Positions 34,296 through 42,679 of a DNA stretch of 64,000 nt are shown piece by piece. The translations under genes and the position numbers were made by a program. The notes below the pieces were generated by a model, which ran no database searches, was not told the origin of the DNA, and saw only the letters and a list, made by a program, of their open reading frames with translations. Origin of the DNA: Arthrobacter cavernae (GTDB taxonomy: Bacteria > Actinomycetota > Actinomycetes > Actinomycetales > Micrococcaceae); NCBI RefSeq assembly GCF_017368795.1, contig NZ_JAFNLL010000031.1, positions 33,612 through 97,611 of the forward strand. Reading direction: 5' to 3'. The first letter of the stretch is position 1; the number at the start of each line of letters is the position of its first letter.

Positions 34296-35225
34296 ATGGC
34301 ACTACAGATCAGCCAGCCCGGAGCAGATCCGGGCCCGGGCAACGCACCCGTACCCCGGGCCAAGAGGAACTCGTTCTCCGCACTGCTCAACCGCTCACCG
34401 AACATCCGCCTCGCGGGACTGCTGGCTGCCCCGGCCGGATGGCTGGTCCTGGTGTGCATCGCCGCGCTCGCCGCCCTGCTCATCACGGCGCTCTGGACCG
34501 TGGACACCTTCACCGGCAAGGTGTCCCAGACCTGGACGGTGGACAATATCCTGCAGGTGGTGACGGATCCGGTGTACCAGACCATCACACTGCGCACCAT
34601 CTGGATCGCCCTGGCCGTGACGCTGATCGACGTGGTGATCGCCATTCCGATCTCCTTCTTCATCGCCAAGGTGGCCACGGCAAGATGGCAGAAACTGCTG
34701 GTGGTGGCGGTCCTCATGCCGCTCTGGGCCAGCTACCTGGTGAAGGCGTACGCATGGCGCAACGTGCTGGCGGAGGGCGGCCTGCTCGAATGGCTGGGCA
34801 CGCCGGTGGGGCTGAACAGCCCGGGCTATTCGGAATCGGCCGTGATCCTGACCCTGGCCTACATTTGGCTGCCGTACATGATCCTGCCGATCCACGCCGG
34901 ATTCGAGAAGGTACCGGACTCCCTTCTGGAGGCCTCCAGTGACCTTGGTGCGAAGCCGTGGAACACCATGCGCCTGGTCATGCTGCCCATCCTGGTTCCG
35001 TCCATCATTGCGGGCACGATCTTTACGTTCTCGCTGTCCCTGGGCGACTACATCACGGCCCAGATTGTCGGCGGCACCACGCAGATGCTCGGAACCGTGG
35101 TCTACGCCAACGTGGGCGCGGCCAACAACCTGCCGTTTGCCTCTGCCGTGTCCCTTATTCCGATCGTGATCATCATGATCTACCTCTTCGTGGTCCGCCG
35201 CACCGGCGCCCTGAACAACCTCTAG
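34296..35225 (+). CDS. ABC transporter permease, PotB-like
   Basis: 309 residues, about six membrane segments after a 45-residue cytoplasmic N-terminus. The EAA loop is LLEASSDLGAKPWNTMRLVMLP. SLSLGDYITAQIVGG is typical of PotB-type permeases. Forms the channel with the following permease. AAAGGTAAG lies upstream of ATG 34296. Confidence 0.88.
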   Translation: MALQISQPGADPGPGNAPVPRAKRNSFSALLNRSPNIRLAGLLAAPAGWLVLVCIAALAALLITALWTVDTFTGKVSQTWTVDNILQVVTDPVYQTITLRTIWIALAVTLIDVVIAIPISFFIAKVATARWQKLLVVAVLMPLWASYLVKAYAWRNVLAEGGLLEWLGTPVGLNSPGYSESAVILTLAYIWLPYMILPIHAGFEKVPDSLLEASSDLGAKPWNTMRLVMLPILVPSIIAGTIFTFSLSLGDYITAQIVGGTTQMLGTVVYANVGAANNLPFASAVSLIPIVIIMIYLFVVRRTGALNNL

Positions 35226-35234
35226 GAGCCTGTT

Positions 35235-36068
35235 GTGAGATTGTCCCGCAGCGCCAAGACCATCCTCGGCATCATGACCGCACTGGTCCTGCTATTCATC
35301 TATGCGCCGCTGCTGCTGGTGGTGGTGAACTCGTTCAACGCGGACAGGACGTTCGGCTGGCCCCCGAAGGGATTCACGCTGGAATGGTGGGGGCGGGCGT
35401 TTGACTCCGAGGGCGTGCGCGAGGCCCTGGTGAACTCGCTCTGGGTGGCCGTGGTGTCAACCGTCATTTCGCTGATCCTGGGGACCATGCTGGCCATGGC
35501 CCTGCAGCGGTACAAGTTCTTCGGCCGTGACGTGGTGAACCTGCTGGTGATCCTGCCCATCGCCCTGCCCGGCATCGTCACCGGCATCGCGCTGAACAAC
35601 ATGTTCACTACCATCCTGGGCGTGTCCCTGAGCATGTGGACGGTGATCATTGCGCACGCCACCTTCTGCATGGTGACAGTGTTCAACAATGTGATTGCCC
35701 GGCTGCGGCGCATGAACGGCCGGCTCGAGGAAGCCTCGGCAGACCTGGGTGCCGGCGTGTTCACGACGTTCCGGCTGGTCACCTTCCCGCAGCTGCGTTC
35801 GGCCCTGCTGGCAGGCGGATTGCTGGCGTTCGCGTTGAGCTTTGACGAAATCATCGTCACCACGTTCACCATCGGCGCCGGCGACACCACGCTGCCCATC
35901 TGGATCCTGCAGAACCTGTTCCGTCCCAACCAGGCCCCCGTGGTCAACGTGGTGGCCGTGGTCCTGATCGTGGTTTCGATTGTCCCGATCTGGCTGGCAC
36001 AGCGGCTGTCCGCCGACTCCGTGGGAATCAGTGCCGGGCGCGCCCGGGCAAGGGCTGCGGTGAAGTAG
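35235..36068 (+). CDS. ABC transporter permease, PotC-like
   Basis: 277 residues with six membrane segments. EAA loop LEEASADLGAGVFTTFRLVTFP; ALSFDEIIVTTFTIG is the PotC hallmark. GTG 35235 follows TAGGAG, nine bases after the PotB-like stop. Its stop codon directly abuts the first base of repeat cluster R4, so the operon ends in that element. Confidence 0.88.
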   Translation: MRLSRSAKTILGIMTALVLLFIYAPLLLVVVNSFNADRTFGWPPKGFTLEWWGRAFDSEGVREALVNSLWVAVVSTVISLILGTMLAMALQRYKFFGRDVVNLLVILPIALPGIVTGIALNNMFTTILGVSLSMWTVIIAHATFCMVTVFNNVIARLRRMNGRLEEASADLGAGVFTTFRLVTFPQLRSALLAGGLLAFALSFDEIIVTTFTIGAGDTTLPIWILQNLFRPNQAPVVNVVAVVLIVVSIVPIWLAQRLSADSVGISAGRARARAAVK

Positions 36069-36195
36069 GACGCTCTCTCACCTTTGACTGAAAAATACGG
36101 AACCCTCTCGCAGATGATCTGCCGGAGGGTTCCGTGATTTGGCCCCAAAGGTGAGGGAGGGTTGGGCGAAAGGGCCTCAAAAGTGAGAGAGCGTC
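36069..36195. repeat. Composite repeat R4: forward copy, central palindrome, two reverse copies
   Basis: A forward core GACGCTCTCTCACCTTTG at 36069, a palindromic centre at 36098-36136 (GGAACCCTC...GAGGGTTCC arms with CAGATGATCTG in the middle), and reverse cores at 36145 and 36178. The element fills the space between the potC-like stop and the lrp stop, and the lrp stop codon lies in its last bases. The layout resembles a BIME and could fold into a long stem that ends transcription from both sides. Confidence 0.8.
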
Positions 36196-37135
36196 AGTTC
36201 AGGTGTCCGTTGGCCTGGGCCCTTGTTGCCAGGATCTTGTCCAAGGGCTTGGCGTAGCGCTCCTGGATGATCCGCAGGTGCAGCCAGCACTCGGCGCTGG
36301 CCACGGAGTCCATGGCGCGGACCTTGTCCAGGACCTCGTGCATTTCGTCCAGGGAACTGACGCCCACGGTGGCCACGAGGTCGTACCGCCCGAAGCAGCT
36401 GGCGATGAACTCCACGCCCGAGGTGGCGGAGAAGTACTCGATGGCCTCCGCCGTCCCTCCCGACGTCGAGATGCCAAAGCCAAAGGCCATGGAGCTGGAG
36501 GATCCAGAGCGGCTGCGCACGGGGCCGATCTGCATGACGCGGGCCTCCAGCAGGCGCAGGACCCGGATCCTGGCGGCGCTGGCCGAGAGCCCGATCCGTT
36601 CCCCGAGCGCCTCGAAGCCCAGCCGGCCGTCCACCTGCAGTTCGCCCAGGATGAGCAGATCCGTGTGGTCGAGCTCCAGTCCGGGATCCGGCGGCTCCTT
36701 GCCGAGGAAGAGGCTGCGGACCACTTCCTTGTACATCAGGACGTCCACGGCGGCCACGCCCTCGCAGAGGCGGATGGCCTCCACGTCCTCGTAGAGCCGC
36801 TCCACCGTGGGCAGGCGCAGCTCGGCGATGATGCCGTATTTGCCCGTGGTCAGGGACGCGAAAACGGCGCCATCCAGCTGGCCCAGCTTGTCCAGCGCCG
36901 CCTGCGCCGAGCCATTGAGCTGGATGGAAACATGCGCGACGGCGGTCAGGCCCAGCAACCGCGGGTGGATGGCCGCCACGATGCGCAGCTCCCCGGACGA
37001 GATGAGCTCGTTGACCTTGGCCGTTGCAACGGAGCGGGTCACGCCCAGCTGCTTGGACAGATCGCTGAACGAGGCGCGGCCGTCGGCCTGCAGCAGCCGG
37101 ATCAGCCGGTCGTCCAGATCATGCATGGTCTTCAC
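36194..37135 (-). CDS. Double-domain Lrp/AsnC-family regulator
   Basis: 313 residues, twice the usual Lrp size. Two full units: HTH1 LDDRLIRLLQADGRASFSDL with a ligand domain, then HTH2 LDHTDLLILGELQVDGRLGFEAL with a second ligand domain ending WLHLRIIQERYAKPLDKIL. Tandem Lrp proteins of this kind occur in actinobacteria. Probably responds to an amino acid and controls the divergent ABC transporter operon. GTG 37135 fits AAGAGG upstream; ATG 37126 is an alternative start. Confidence 0.85.
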   Translation of the reverse strand: MKTMHDLDDRLIRLLQADGRASFSDLSKQLGVTRSVATAKVNELISSGELRIVAAIHPRLLGLTAVAHVSIQLNGSAQAALDKLGQLDGAVFASLTTGKYGIIAELRLPTVERLYEDVEAIRLCEGVAAVDVLMYKEVVRSLFLGKEPPDPGLELDHTDLLILGELQVDGRLGFEALGERIGLSASAARIRVLRLLEARVMQIGPVRSRSGSSSSMAFGFGISTSGGTAEAIEYFSATSGVEFIASCFGRYDLVATVGVSSLDEMHEVLDKVRAMDSVASAECWLHLRIIQERYAKPLDKILATRAQANGHLN

Positions 37136-37243
37136 AATAAACGCCTCTTGTCGGTGGGCACAGCAGGTGTGACGTGAGGGCCCGCCGGCGCGGCAGGCCC
37201 TCCCTCGTTTCAATACTTCCATGACATCACACCCGAGCGGTGG

Positions 37244-37277
37244 ATTTGCAGAGATTTTGAGTCATAATTCCGCAAAT
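37244..37277. promoter_or_regulatory. Candidate Lrp site in the divergent promoter region
   Basis: ATTTGC (37244-37249) and GCAAAT (37272-37277) form an inverted pair spaced by 22 bases in an AT-rich stretch between lrp and the ABC operon. TTGCTT (37310) and TAGCAT (37332), 16 bases apart, are a plausible promoter for the ABC genes. Weak evidence. Confidence 0.35.
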
Positions 37278-37414
37278 ACTGCGTTTAAACCACTTGCGAC
37301 AATGGATTCGCTTGCTTTTGCGTGGAAGTTGGCTAGCATCGTGACCAGCGCCACATTGGCTCACCCGCTTTTCGCACCCCAACCGCGAATCAGATGTTCA
37401 TTGGAGATCTGCAC

Positions 37415-38269
37415 ATGCCCAAGTTCACAAAGGCCGCCGTGGCTGCGGCCGCCCTGGCACTGCTCTTGAGTGGCTGTTCCGCCGCCGCATCACCGAGTTC
37501 CGAAGGGAAGGCGCCGGCTGCCGCCGAGGCCCCCAAGGGCCTCACCACGGCCGGCAAGCTCACGCTCTGCATCGACCCCGAATACGCACCGCTGGAGTAC
37601 TACGCCAACGGTTCAAGCGGCACCATCATCGGCTTCGACGCCGATGCCGCCCGGGCCCTTGCCAAGCACTGGGGGCTTGAGGCCAAGTTCGAGGTCACCA
37701 CCTTCGACGGACTGATGCCCGGGCTCCAGACCCGCCGCTGCGACGCCATCTTCGGCGGCCTGTACATGAGCGAGGCACGCCTGGCCGTGGCCGACGCCGC
37801 TCCCGTCATGAGCGCCGGCCCGTCCATTCTGGCCGGCCCCGCGCTGGCGGGTCAGTTCAAGCAGCCCCTGGACCTCTGTGGCCGCAGCGTCGCCGCGCAG
37901 TCGGCGTCGTCCAATGCCGCGCGCATCAACACGCTCAAGGACGAGTGCAAGGCCGCGGGCAAGGACGAGCCCAAGCTCACCGAATACCCGAAGACGGCGG
38001 AAACCGTGCTCGCCGTCATGAACGGCAAGTCCGAGGCCCTGATCGAGACCAACGTCGCCGCTTCCTACATGGCAGCCCAGAACGAGGGCAAGCTGGCCGT
38101 GGCCCCGGGCGTCTTTGAAACGGACACCACGTTCGGCGTCTTCACCCGCAAGAACGATCCGATCTCCCCGGTTCTCGCCGAGGCCCTGAAGGCCCTCCAC
38201 AAGGACGGCACCCTGGCCCAGATCGCCAAGGACAACAAGCTCGATCCGGCCATCGTCGACGTTCACTAG
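37415..38269 (+). CDS. Polar amino acid ABC transporter substrate-binding lipoprotein
   Basis: 284 residues. Lipobox LSGC with Cys 21, then LTLCIDPEYAPLEYYANGSS and IIGFDADAARALAKHWGL, the SBP_bac_3 pattern for amino acids and opines. CDAIFGGLYMSEARLAVADAAPVM and KSEALIETNVAASYM are further family blocks. GGAGAT precedes ATG 37415. A perfect hairpin follows the gene, before the permease. Ligand unknown; the downstream dehydrogenase and amidohydrolase suggest an N-substituted amino acid or amide. Confidence 0.88.
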   Translation: MPKFTKAAVAAAALALLLSGCSAAASPSSEGKAPAAAEAPKGLTTAGKLTLCIDPEYAPLEYYANGSSGTIIGFDADAARALAKHWGLEAKFEVTTFDGLMPGLQTRRCDAIFGGLYMSEARLAVADAAPVMSAGPSILAGPALAGQFKQPLDLCGRSVAAQSASSNAARINTLKDECKAAGKDEPKLTEYPKTAETVLAVMNGKSEALIETNVAASYMAAQNEGKLAVAPGVFETDTTFGVFTRKNDPISPVLAEALKALHKDGTLAQIAKDNKLDPAIVDVH

Positions 38270-38277
38270 TTAGCGCG

Positions 38278-38304
38278 CCGGGACCACGGAATCCGTGGTC
38301 CCGG
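38278..38304 (+). terminator. Intra-operon hairpin after the binding-protein gene
   Basis: CCGGGACCACGG (38278-38289) and CCGTGGTCCCGG (38293-38304) form a perfect 12-bp stem with a 3-base loop, directly after the binding-protein stop. Same position and style as the hairpin at 34215. Confidence 0.7.
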
Positions 38305-38327
38305 CCCCACCCGAAAGGAGAGGCCCG

Positions 38328-39062
38328 ATGGAATTCGATATCGGCATCTTCGTCCAACAACTCGTGAACCCGAGCTACCTCTACGGCGCCTTCCTGTCCG
38401 TGGCGGTAGCCGTGCTGGCGCTGGTACTGGCCACCGCCGTCGGGTTCGCCGTGGCCCTGGGGCGCACGTCCCAGAGCCGCATCGCACAGGGTGCCGCGGG
38501 GTTCTACACCTGGTTCTTCCGCGCCATCCCGGCGCTGCTGGTCCTGCTCATCATCTGGAACGCGCTGCCGCAGCTGTTCCCGGTGCTGCGCCAGGAATGG
38601 TTCTCCCCGTTCATCGCCGCGTTCATCGGCCTGGGCATCGTGGAAGCAGCCTTCATGGCGGAAATCATCCGCTCCGCCCTGCTGAGCATCGACGAAGGAC
38701 AGAACCTGGCCGGCCGCGCCCTGGGCATGTCGCCGGCGAAGGTCATGGTCAAGGTGGTCCTGCCGCAGGCCATCCGCATCGCCCTTCCGCCCACGGGCAA
38801 CGAGTTCATCGGCCTGGTGAAATTCTCCTCCCTGGCCTCCGTCATCTCCCTGCAGGAACTGCTGACCACGGCCCAGGTGGGCGTCAACATCACCTTCCGC
38901 TACGCCGAGTACTACGCGGCCGCCATCATCTACTACCTGATCATCGTGAGCCTGCTGACCCTGCTCCAGAACTACGTTGAGAAGAAATTCCTATGGACCT
39001 CACGGTCAAAACCCAAGAAGCCATCCACGCTGGAACCCATCGGCCAAGGAGTGCACGCATGA
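38328..39062 (+). CDS. Polar amino acid ABC transporter permease
   Basis: 244 residues. HisM/GlnP-type permease: GAFLSVAVAVLALVLATAVGF first helix, GFYTWFFRAIPALLVLLIIW, and the EAA-like loop GRALGMSPAKVMVKVVLPQAI. A single permease gene suggests a homodimeric channel. GAAAGGAG precedes ATG 38328; the stop overlaps the ATPase start (ATGA). Confidence 0.9.
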   Translation: MEFDIGIFVQQLVNPSYLYGAFLSVAVAVLALVLATAVGFAVALGRTSQSRIAQGAAGFYTWFFRAIPALLVLLIIWNALPQLFPVLRQEWFSPFIAAFIGLGIVEAAFMAEIIRSALLSIDEGQNLAGRALGMSPAKVMVKVVLPQAIRIALPPTGNEFIGLVKFSSLASVISLQELLTTAQVGVNITFRYAEYYAAAIIYYLIIVSLLTLLQNYVEKKFLWTSRSKPKKPSTLEPIGQGVHA

Positions 39063-39865
39063 GCCACGAACCACAGCCAACGGAGGCCAAGGTGTGGACG
39101 CCCGCCGACCCCGTGCTGCAGGTGCGGAACCTGCACAAGAGCTACCAGGACCAGCACGTCCTCCGCGGCGTCGAATTCGACATCCACCAGGGCCAGGTGA
39201 AGGCCGTGCTCGGCCCCTCGGGCTCGGGCAAGTCCACCATGCTGCGCCTCATGGCACTGCTGGAACCGGCCAACGACGGCGAAATCCTCCTGCGCGGCCA
39301 GCGCCTGGGCGTCCGCCAGCGCGGCACCACCACCGTGCCGCTGCCCGAGCGGGAGCTCGCCAAGGAACGCCGGGACATCGGCATGGTCTTCCAGAAGTTC
39401 AACCTGTTCCCCCACCTGTCCGCCTGCCGGAACGTAATGCTCGGCCTGACCTCGGTCCAGAACATCCCCGCCAAGGAAGCCGAGGAACGCGCCATGGCCA
39501 TGCTCGAACGCGTCGGGCTCTCCCACCGCGCCGGGCACTACCCCTCGGAGCTCTCCGGCGGCCAGCAGCAGCGCGTGGCGATCGCCCGTGCCCTGGTCAT
39601 GAACCCGTCCGTGCTGCTCTTTGACGAGCCGACGTCGGCCCTGGACCCGGAGCTGGTAGGCGAGGTGCTGGACGTGATGGAGGGCCTGGCCAACGACGGC
39701 ATGACGATGATCGTGGTCACCCATGAGGTCCGGTTCGCCCGCCGCGTGGCGGACCAGGTCACCTTGTTCGACAGCGGCGTGATCGTGGAGCAGGCTTCCC
39801 CGGACGAGTTCTTCGACAACCCCCAGCACCAGCGCACCAGAAAGTTCCTCAGCCATGTCCACTAA
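39059..39865 (+). CDS. Polar amino acid ABC transporter ATP-binding protein
   Basis: 268 residues. Walker A GPSGSGKS, signature [15 protein letters not shown], Walker [21 protein letters not shown] and switch His VTHEVRFA, the GlnQ/HisP type. A 20-residue insert after the Walker A region (RQRGTTTVPLPERELAKER) is also seen in other members of this group. Its end overlaps the start of the next gene by 11 bases. Confidence 0.92.
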   Translation: MSHEPQPTEAKVWTPADPVLQVRNLHKSYQDQHVLRGVEFDIHQGQVKAVLGPSGSGKSTMLRLMALLEPANDGEILLRGQRLGVRQRGTTTVPLPERELAKERRDIGMVFQKFNLFPHLSACRNVMLGLTSVQNIPAKEAEERAMAMLERVGLSHRAGHYPSELSGGQQQRVAIARALVMNPSVLLFDEPTSALDPELVGEVLDVMEGLANDGMTMIVVTHEVRFARRVADQVTLFDSGVIVEQASPDEFFDNPQHQRTRKFLSHVH

Positions 39866-40853
39866 CACCCGCCCCGTGGCCGTCTACACGGACATGGACG
39901 ACATCGACCACTCCGCGGGCGTCGCCCTGCTGGAGGAGCACGGCTACGAGGTCCGGTACCTGGGCAGCCAGGACCCCGCCGTCATCATGGAACAGGCCAA
40001 GGACGCCGAGGCCCTGCTGGTGGGCTATGCCTCCGTCACAGCCGAGGTCATGGACGCCATCCCGGGCCTGAAGATCATCGCCCTGCTCTCCATGGGCTAC
40101 GACAACGTGGACCTGGACGCCGCCAAGGAGCGGGGCATCTGGGTCAGCAACCTGCCCGGCGTGGCCACGGAGGAAGTGGCCTCCCATGCGCTGGCCCTGG
40201 CCCTGGCGGTCACCCGCGAGATCCCGTTCTTCCAGGGCCGTGTGGCCGAGGGCGATTGGAACAGCCGCCCGGACACCACGGTGCTCCGGCTCAGCCAGGA
40301 GCGGCTGGGGCTGATCGGCCTCGGCAGGATCGGCAGCCGTTTCGGGGAGTTGGCCTCCGGTGTCTTCGGCGAAGTCATCGGCTACGACCCCTACCTCCCG
40401 GACACCCCGGACACCCGGGCGATGCTGGCCAAGGCGGGCATCCGCCGGACCGGACTGGACGAGGTGCTGGCAGAGTCCGCCGTCGTGTCCTTGCACGTGC
40501 CGCTCACGGAGGAAACGCAACACATCATCGACGCCGGAAGCCTCGCGGCCATGCGGCCGGGCAGCTACCTGGTGAACGTGAGCCGGGGCCAGTTGATCGA
40601 CGACGCCGCCCTCCGCGCTGCGGTCGACTCGGGACATATCCGCGCGGCGGCCCTGGACGTGCTCGACGTCGAGCCCGCACCGGCGGACCACCCGCTCATG
40701 GGCCACCCCCGGATCCTGGTGACACCACACGTCGGTTTCCTCTCCGACCACACCCTGGCCGAGTACGTCCGGATCCAGGCCCAGAACGTCATTTCGCAGG
40801 CCCGCACCGGCGCCCCGGACACCCCGCTGTTCGCGCTGGAACCTGCATGCTAA
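39855..40853 (+). CDS. D-isomer-specific 2-hydroxyacid dehydrogenase
   Basis: 332 residues. NAD-binding motif GLIGLGRIGSRFGE; catalytic Arg in VNVSRGQLIDD, Glu in DVLDVEPAP, His in VTPHVGFLSDHTLAE. It reduces a 2-oxoacid or oxidises a D-2-hydroxyacid; related to glyoxylate/phosphoglycerate dehydrogenases. It overlaps the ABC ATPase gene, so it is part of the uptake operon and probably acts on the imported compound after deamination. Substrate unknown. Confidence 0.85.
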   Translation: MSTNTRPVAVYTDMDDIDHSAGVALLEEHGYEVRYLGSQDPAVIMEQAKDAEALLVGYASVTAEVMDAIPGLKIIALLSMGYDNVDLDAAKERGIWVSNLPGVATEEVASHALALALAVTREIPFFQGRVAEGDWNSRPDTTVLRLSQERLGLIGLGRIGSRFGELASGVFGEVIGYDPYLPDTPDTRAMLAKAGIRRTGLDEVLAESAVVSLHVPLTEETQHIIDAGSLAAMRPGSYLVNVSRGQLIDDAALRAAVDSGHIRAAALDVLDVEPAPADHPLMGHPRILVTPHVGFLSDHTLAEYVRIQAQNVISQARTGAPDTPLFALEPAC

Positions 40854-40923
40854 GTGCCCGCAGGCTGAGTGCCGGCTGGCTCGCAGCGGCACCGCACCAC
40901 TTCTACACGCAAAGGTCATCCCT

Positions 40924-42588
40924 ATGTCATTCCATGAAACATCCCCCGCAGCCCCTCCGGCCACCCTGTTCTTCGGCGGCCCCATCCGGACGGTCGACGC
41001 CGAGGATTCCGTCGCGGAGGCGATGCTGGTGATCGGCAACCGCATCGCCGCCGTCGGGACCCCCGGGGAATGCCGCGCCGCGGCCCTCGAGCTCACCACC
41101 TCGGTCCCGGAGATCGTGGACCTCCAGGGCCGCACCCTGGTTCCCGGCTTCGTGGACCCGCACGCCCACCCGCTCATGTACGGGCAGCTGCTGTCCTGGG
41201 TGGACTGCGGGCCGGAAGCCGCCCCGGACATCCCCACTATGCTGGAACGCCTGGCCAAGGCCGCCGCGGACAACCCCGGCGACGGCCCCATCCGCGGCTA
41301 CGGCTACGAGCACCGCAACCTGGCCGAACAGCGCCACCCCAGCCGGCAGGAACTGGACACGGTCTCCACCACCCGCGAGGTCTACGTCATGAACGCCAGC
41401 GGCCACGGCGGTGTGGTGAACTCCTTTATCCTGGACAATGCCGGCATCGGTCCGGACACCCCCAACCCGGCCGGCGGCACCTTCTTCCGCGACGCCGAGG
41501 GCTCGCTGACCGGCGAACTGTCCGACGCCGCCTGCGACATCCTCACGGGCGAGGACGGCGTGAAGCTGGGCCACCACGGCCCCAACTTCCACCTCGCGGA
41601 CAGCAAGGAACAGCACCGAGGCCAGCTGCTCCACGCCCAGCGCGAGTTCCTCAGCCACGGCGTCACCTCGATCGGCGATTGCCAAGTCACCAAGCGCGAG
41701 TTCGCCGCCTACCTGGACCTGGTGGAGCGCGGCGAACTGGTCACGCGCATCAACGCCTACTTCCTCTCCAGCCTCCTGGACGAGGTCCTGCAGCTGGGTC
41801 TGGTGGACCGTTTCGGCGACTCGCTCCTGTCCTTTGCCGGCATCAAGCTCTACGCGGACGGCACCCTGGGCGGCTGGACGGCCTACTTCCCGGAGGGCTA
41901 CCGCGACGATCCCTGCCGCACCGGTTCGCTGTACCACGAGCCCGCCGACTACCGCGAGCTGGTGGTCCGGGCCCACAGTGCCGGGCTCCAGACGGCCACC
42001 CACGCGCAGTCGCCCACGGCCATCCAGCTGGTGATCGACGCCGTGAAGGAGGCCACGGCCGTCTCGCCGCGCGCGGACCACCGCCACCGGATCGAGCACT
42101 GCGGCCTGCCCACGCCGGAGCAGATCACGGAGATGGCCGAACTGGGCATCCTCCCCGTCAACCAGCCCCAGCACTACTACAACTGGGGTCCGGGCGTGCT
42201 GGACGCGATCGGCAGCCCGGGGGAGCGCTTCAACCCGCTGGGCGAGTTCGTGGCCGCGGCCGTGCCCGTGACCATGAGTTCGGACGCCCCCGTGGCCGAC
42301 CCCCGCCCCCTCGAGGCCATCCAGACCGCCGTGACCCGCAAGACCCGCTCCGGCGTGCAGCTGGGCACGGACGAACTGAAGATCGACGCCGTCGCCGCCC
42401 TCCGCGCCCACACCATCAACGGCGCACGGGCCATGGGGCGCGAGAAGGACCTGGGCTCCCTGGAACCGCAGAAGCTCGCCGACTTCGTGATTCTGGCCGC
42501 CGATCCGCTGGCGGCGCCCGAGGGCGACATCAGCGGCATCGACGTCGTGGAGACCTGGGTCAACGGCGCGCGGGTGTACGTAGCCTGA
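40924..42588 (+). CDS. YtcJ-like amidohydrolase
   Basis: 554 residues. Amidohydrolase family 3: metal motif FVDPHAHPLMYG near residue 80, HRIEHCGLPTPEQI for the second His pair, MSSDAPVADPRPLEAIQTAV for the catalytic Asp, and a C-terminal LADFVILAADPLAAPEG. YtcJ-type enzymes hydrolyse N-acyl or cyclic amides; no exact substrate can be given. It ends the operon of importer, dehydrogenase and hydrolase, 70 bases after the dehydrogenase gene. Confidence 0.85.
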   Translation: MSFHETSPAAPPATLFFGGPIRTVDAEDSVAEAMLVIGNRIAAVGTPGECRAAALELTTSVPEIVDLQGRTLVPGFVDPHAHPLMYGQLLSWVDCGPEAAPDIPTMLERLAKAAADNPGDGPIRGYGYEHRNLAEQRHPSRQELDTVSTTREVYVMNASGHGGVVNSFILDNAGIGPDTPNPAGGTFFRDAEGSLTGELSDAACDILTGEDGVKLGHHGPNFHLADSKEQHRGQLLHAQREFLSHGVTSIGDCQVTKREFAAYLDLVERGELVTRINAYFLSSLLDEVLQLGLVDRFGDSLLSFAGIKLYADGTLGGWTAYFPEGYRDDPCRTGSLYHEPADYRELVVRAHSAGLQTATHAQSPTAIQLVIDAVKEATAVSPRADHRHRIEHCGLPTPEQITEMAELGILPVNQPQHYYNWGPGVLDAIGSPGERFNPLGEFVAAAVPVTMSSDAPVADPRPLEAIQTAVTRKTRSGVQLGTDELKIDAVAALRAHTINGARAMGREKDLGSLEPQKLADFVILAADPLAAPEGDISGIDVVETWVNGARVYVA

Positions 42589-42629
42589 GGCCCGTTGCTG
42601 TGCGATTTCGGCGTCCGGCCACAGTTAAA

Positions 42630-42667
42630 CCCCGACGGCGGCACTCGGGTGAGTGCCGCCGTCGGGG
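42630..42667. terminator. Bidirectional hairpin terminator
   Basis: A 17-bp perfect stem beginning CCCCGACGGCGG, with loop GGGT (42647-42650), between the convergent amidohydrolase and Ig-like protein genes. No T-tract. Confidence 0.75.
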
Positions 42668-42679
42668 TGTGGCTGTTGA

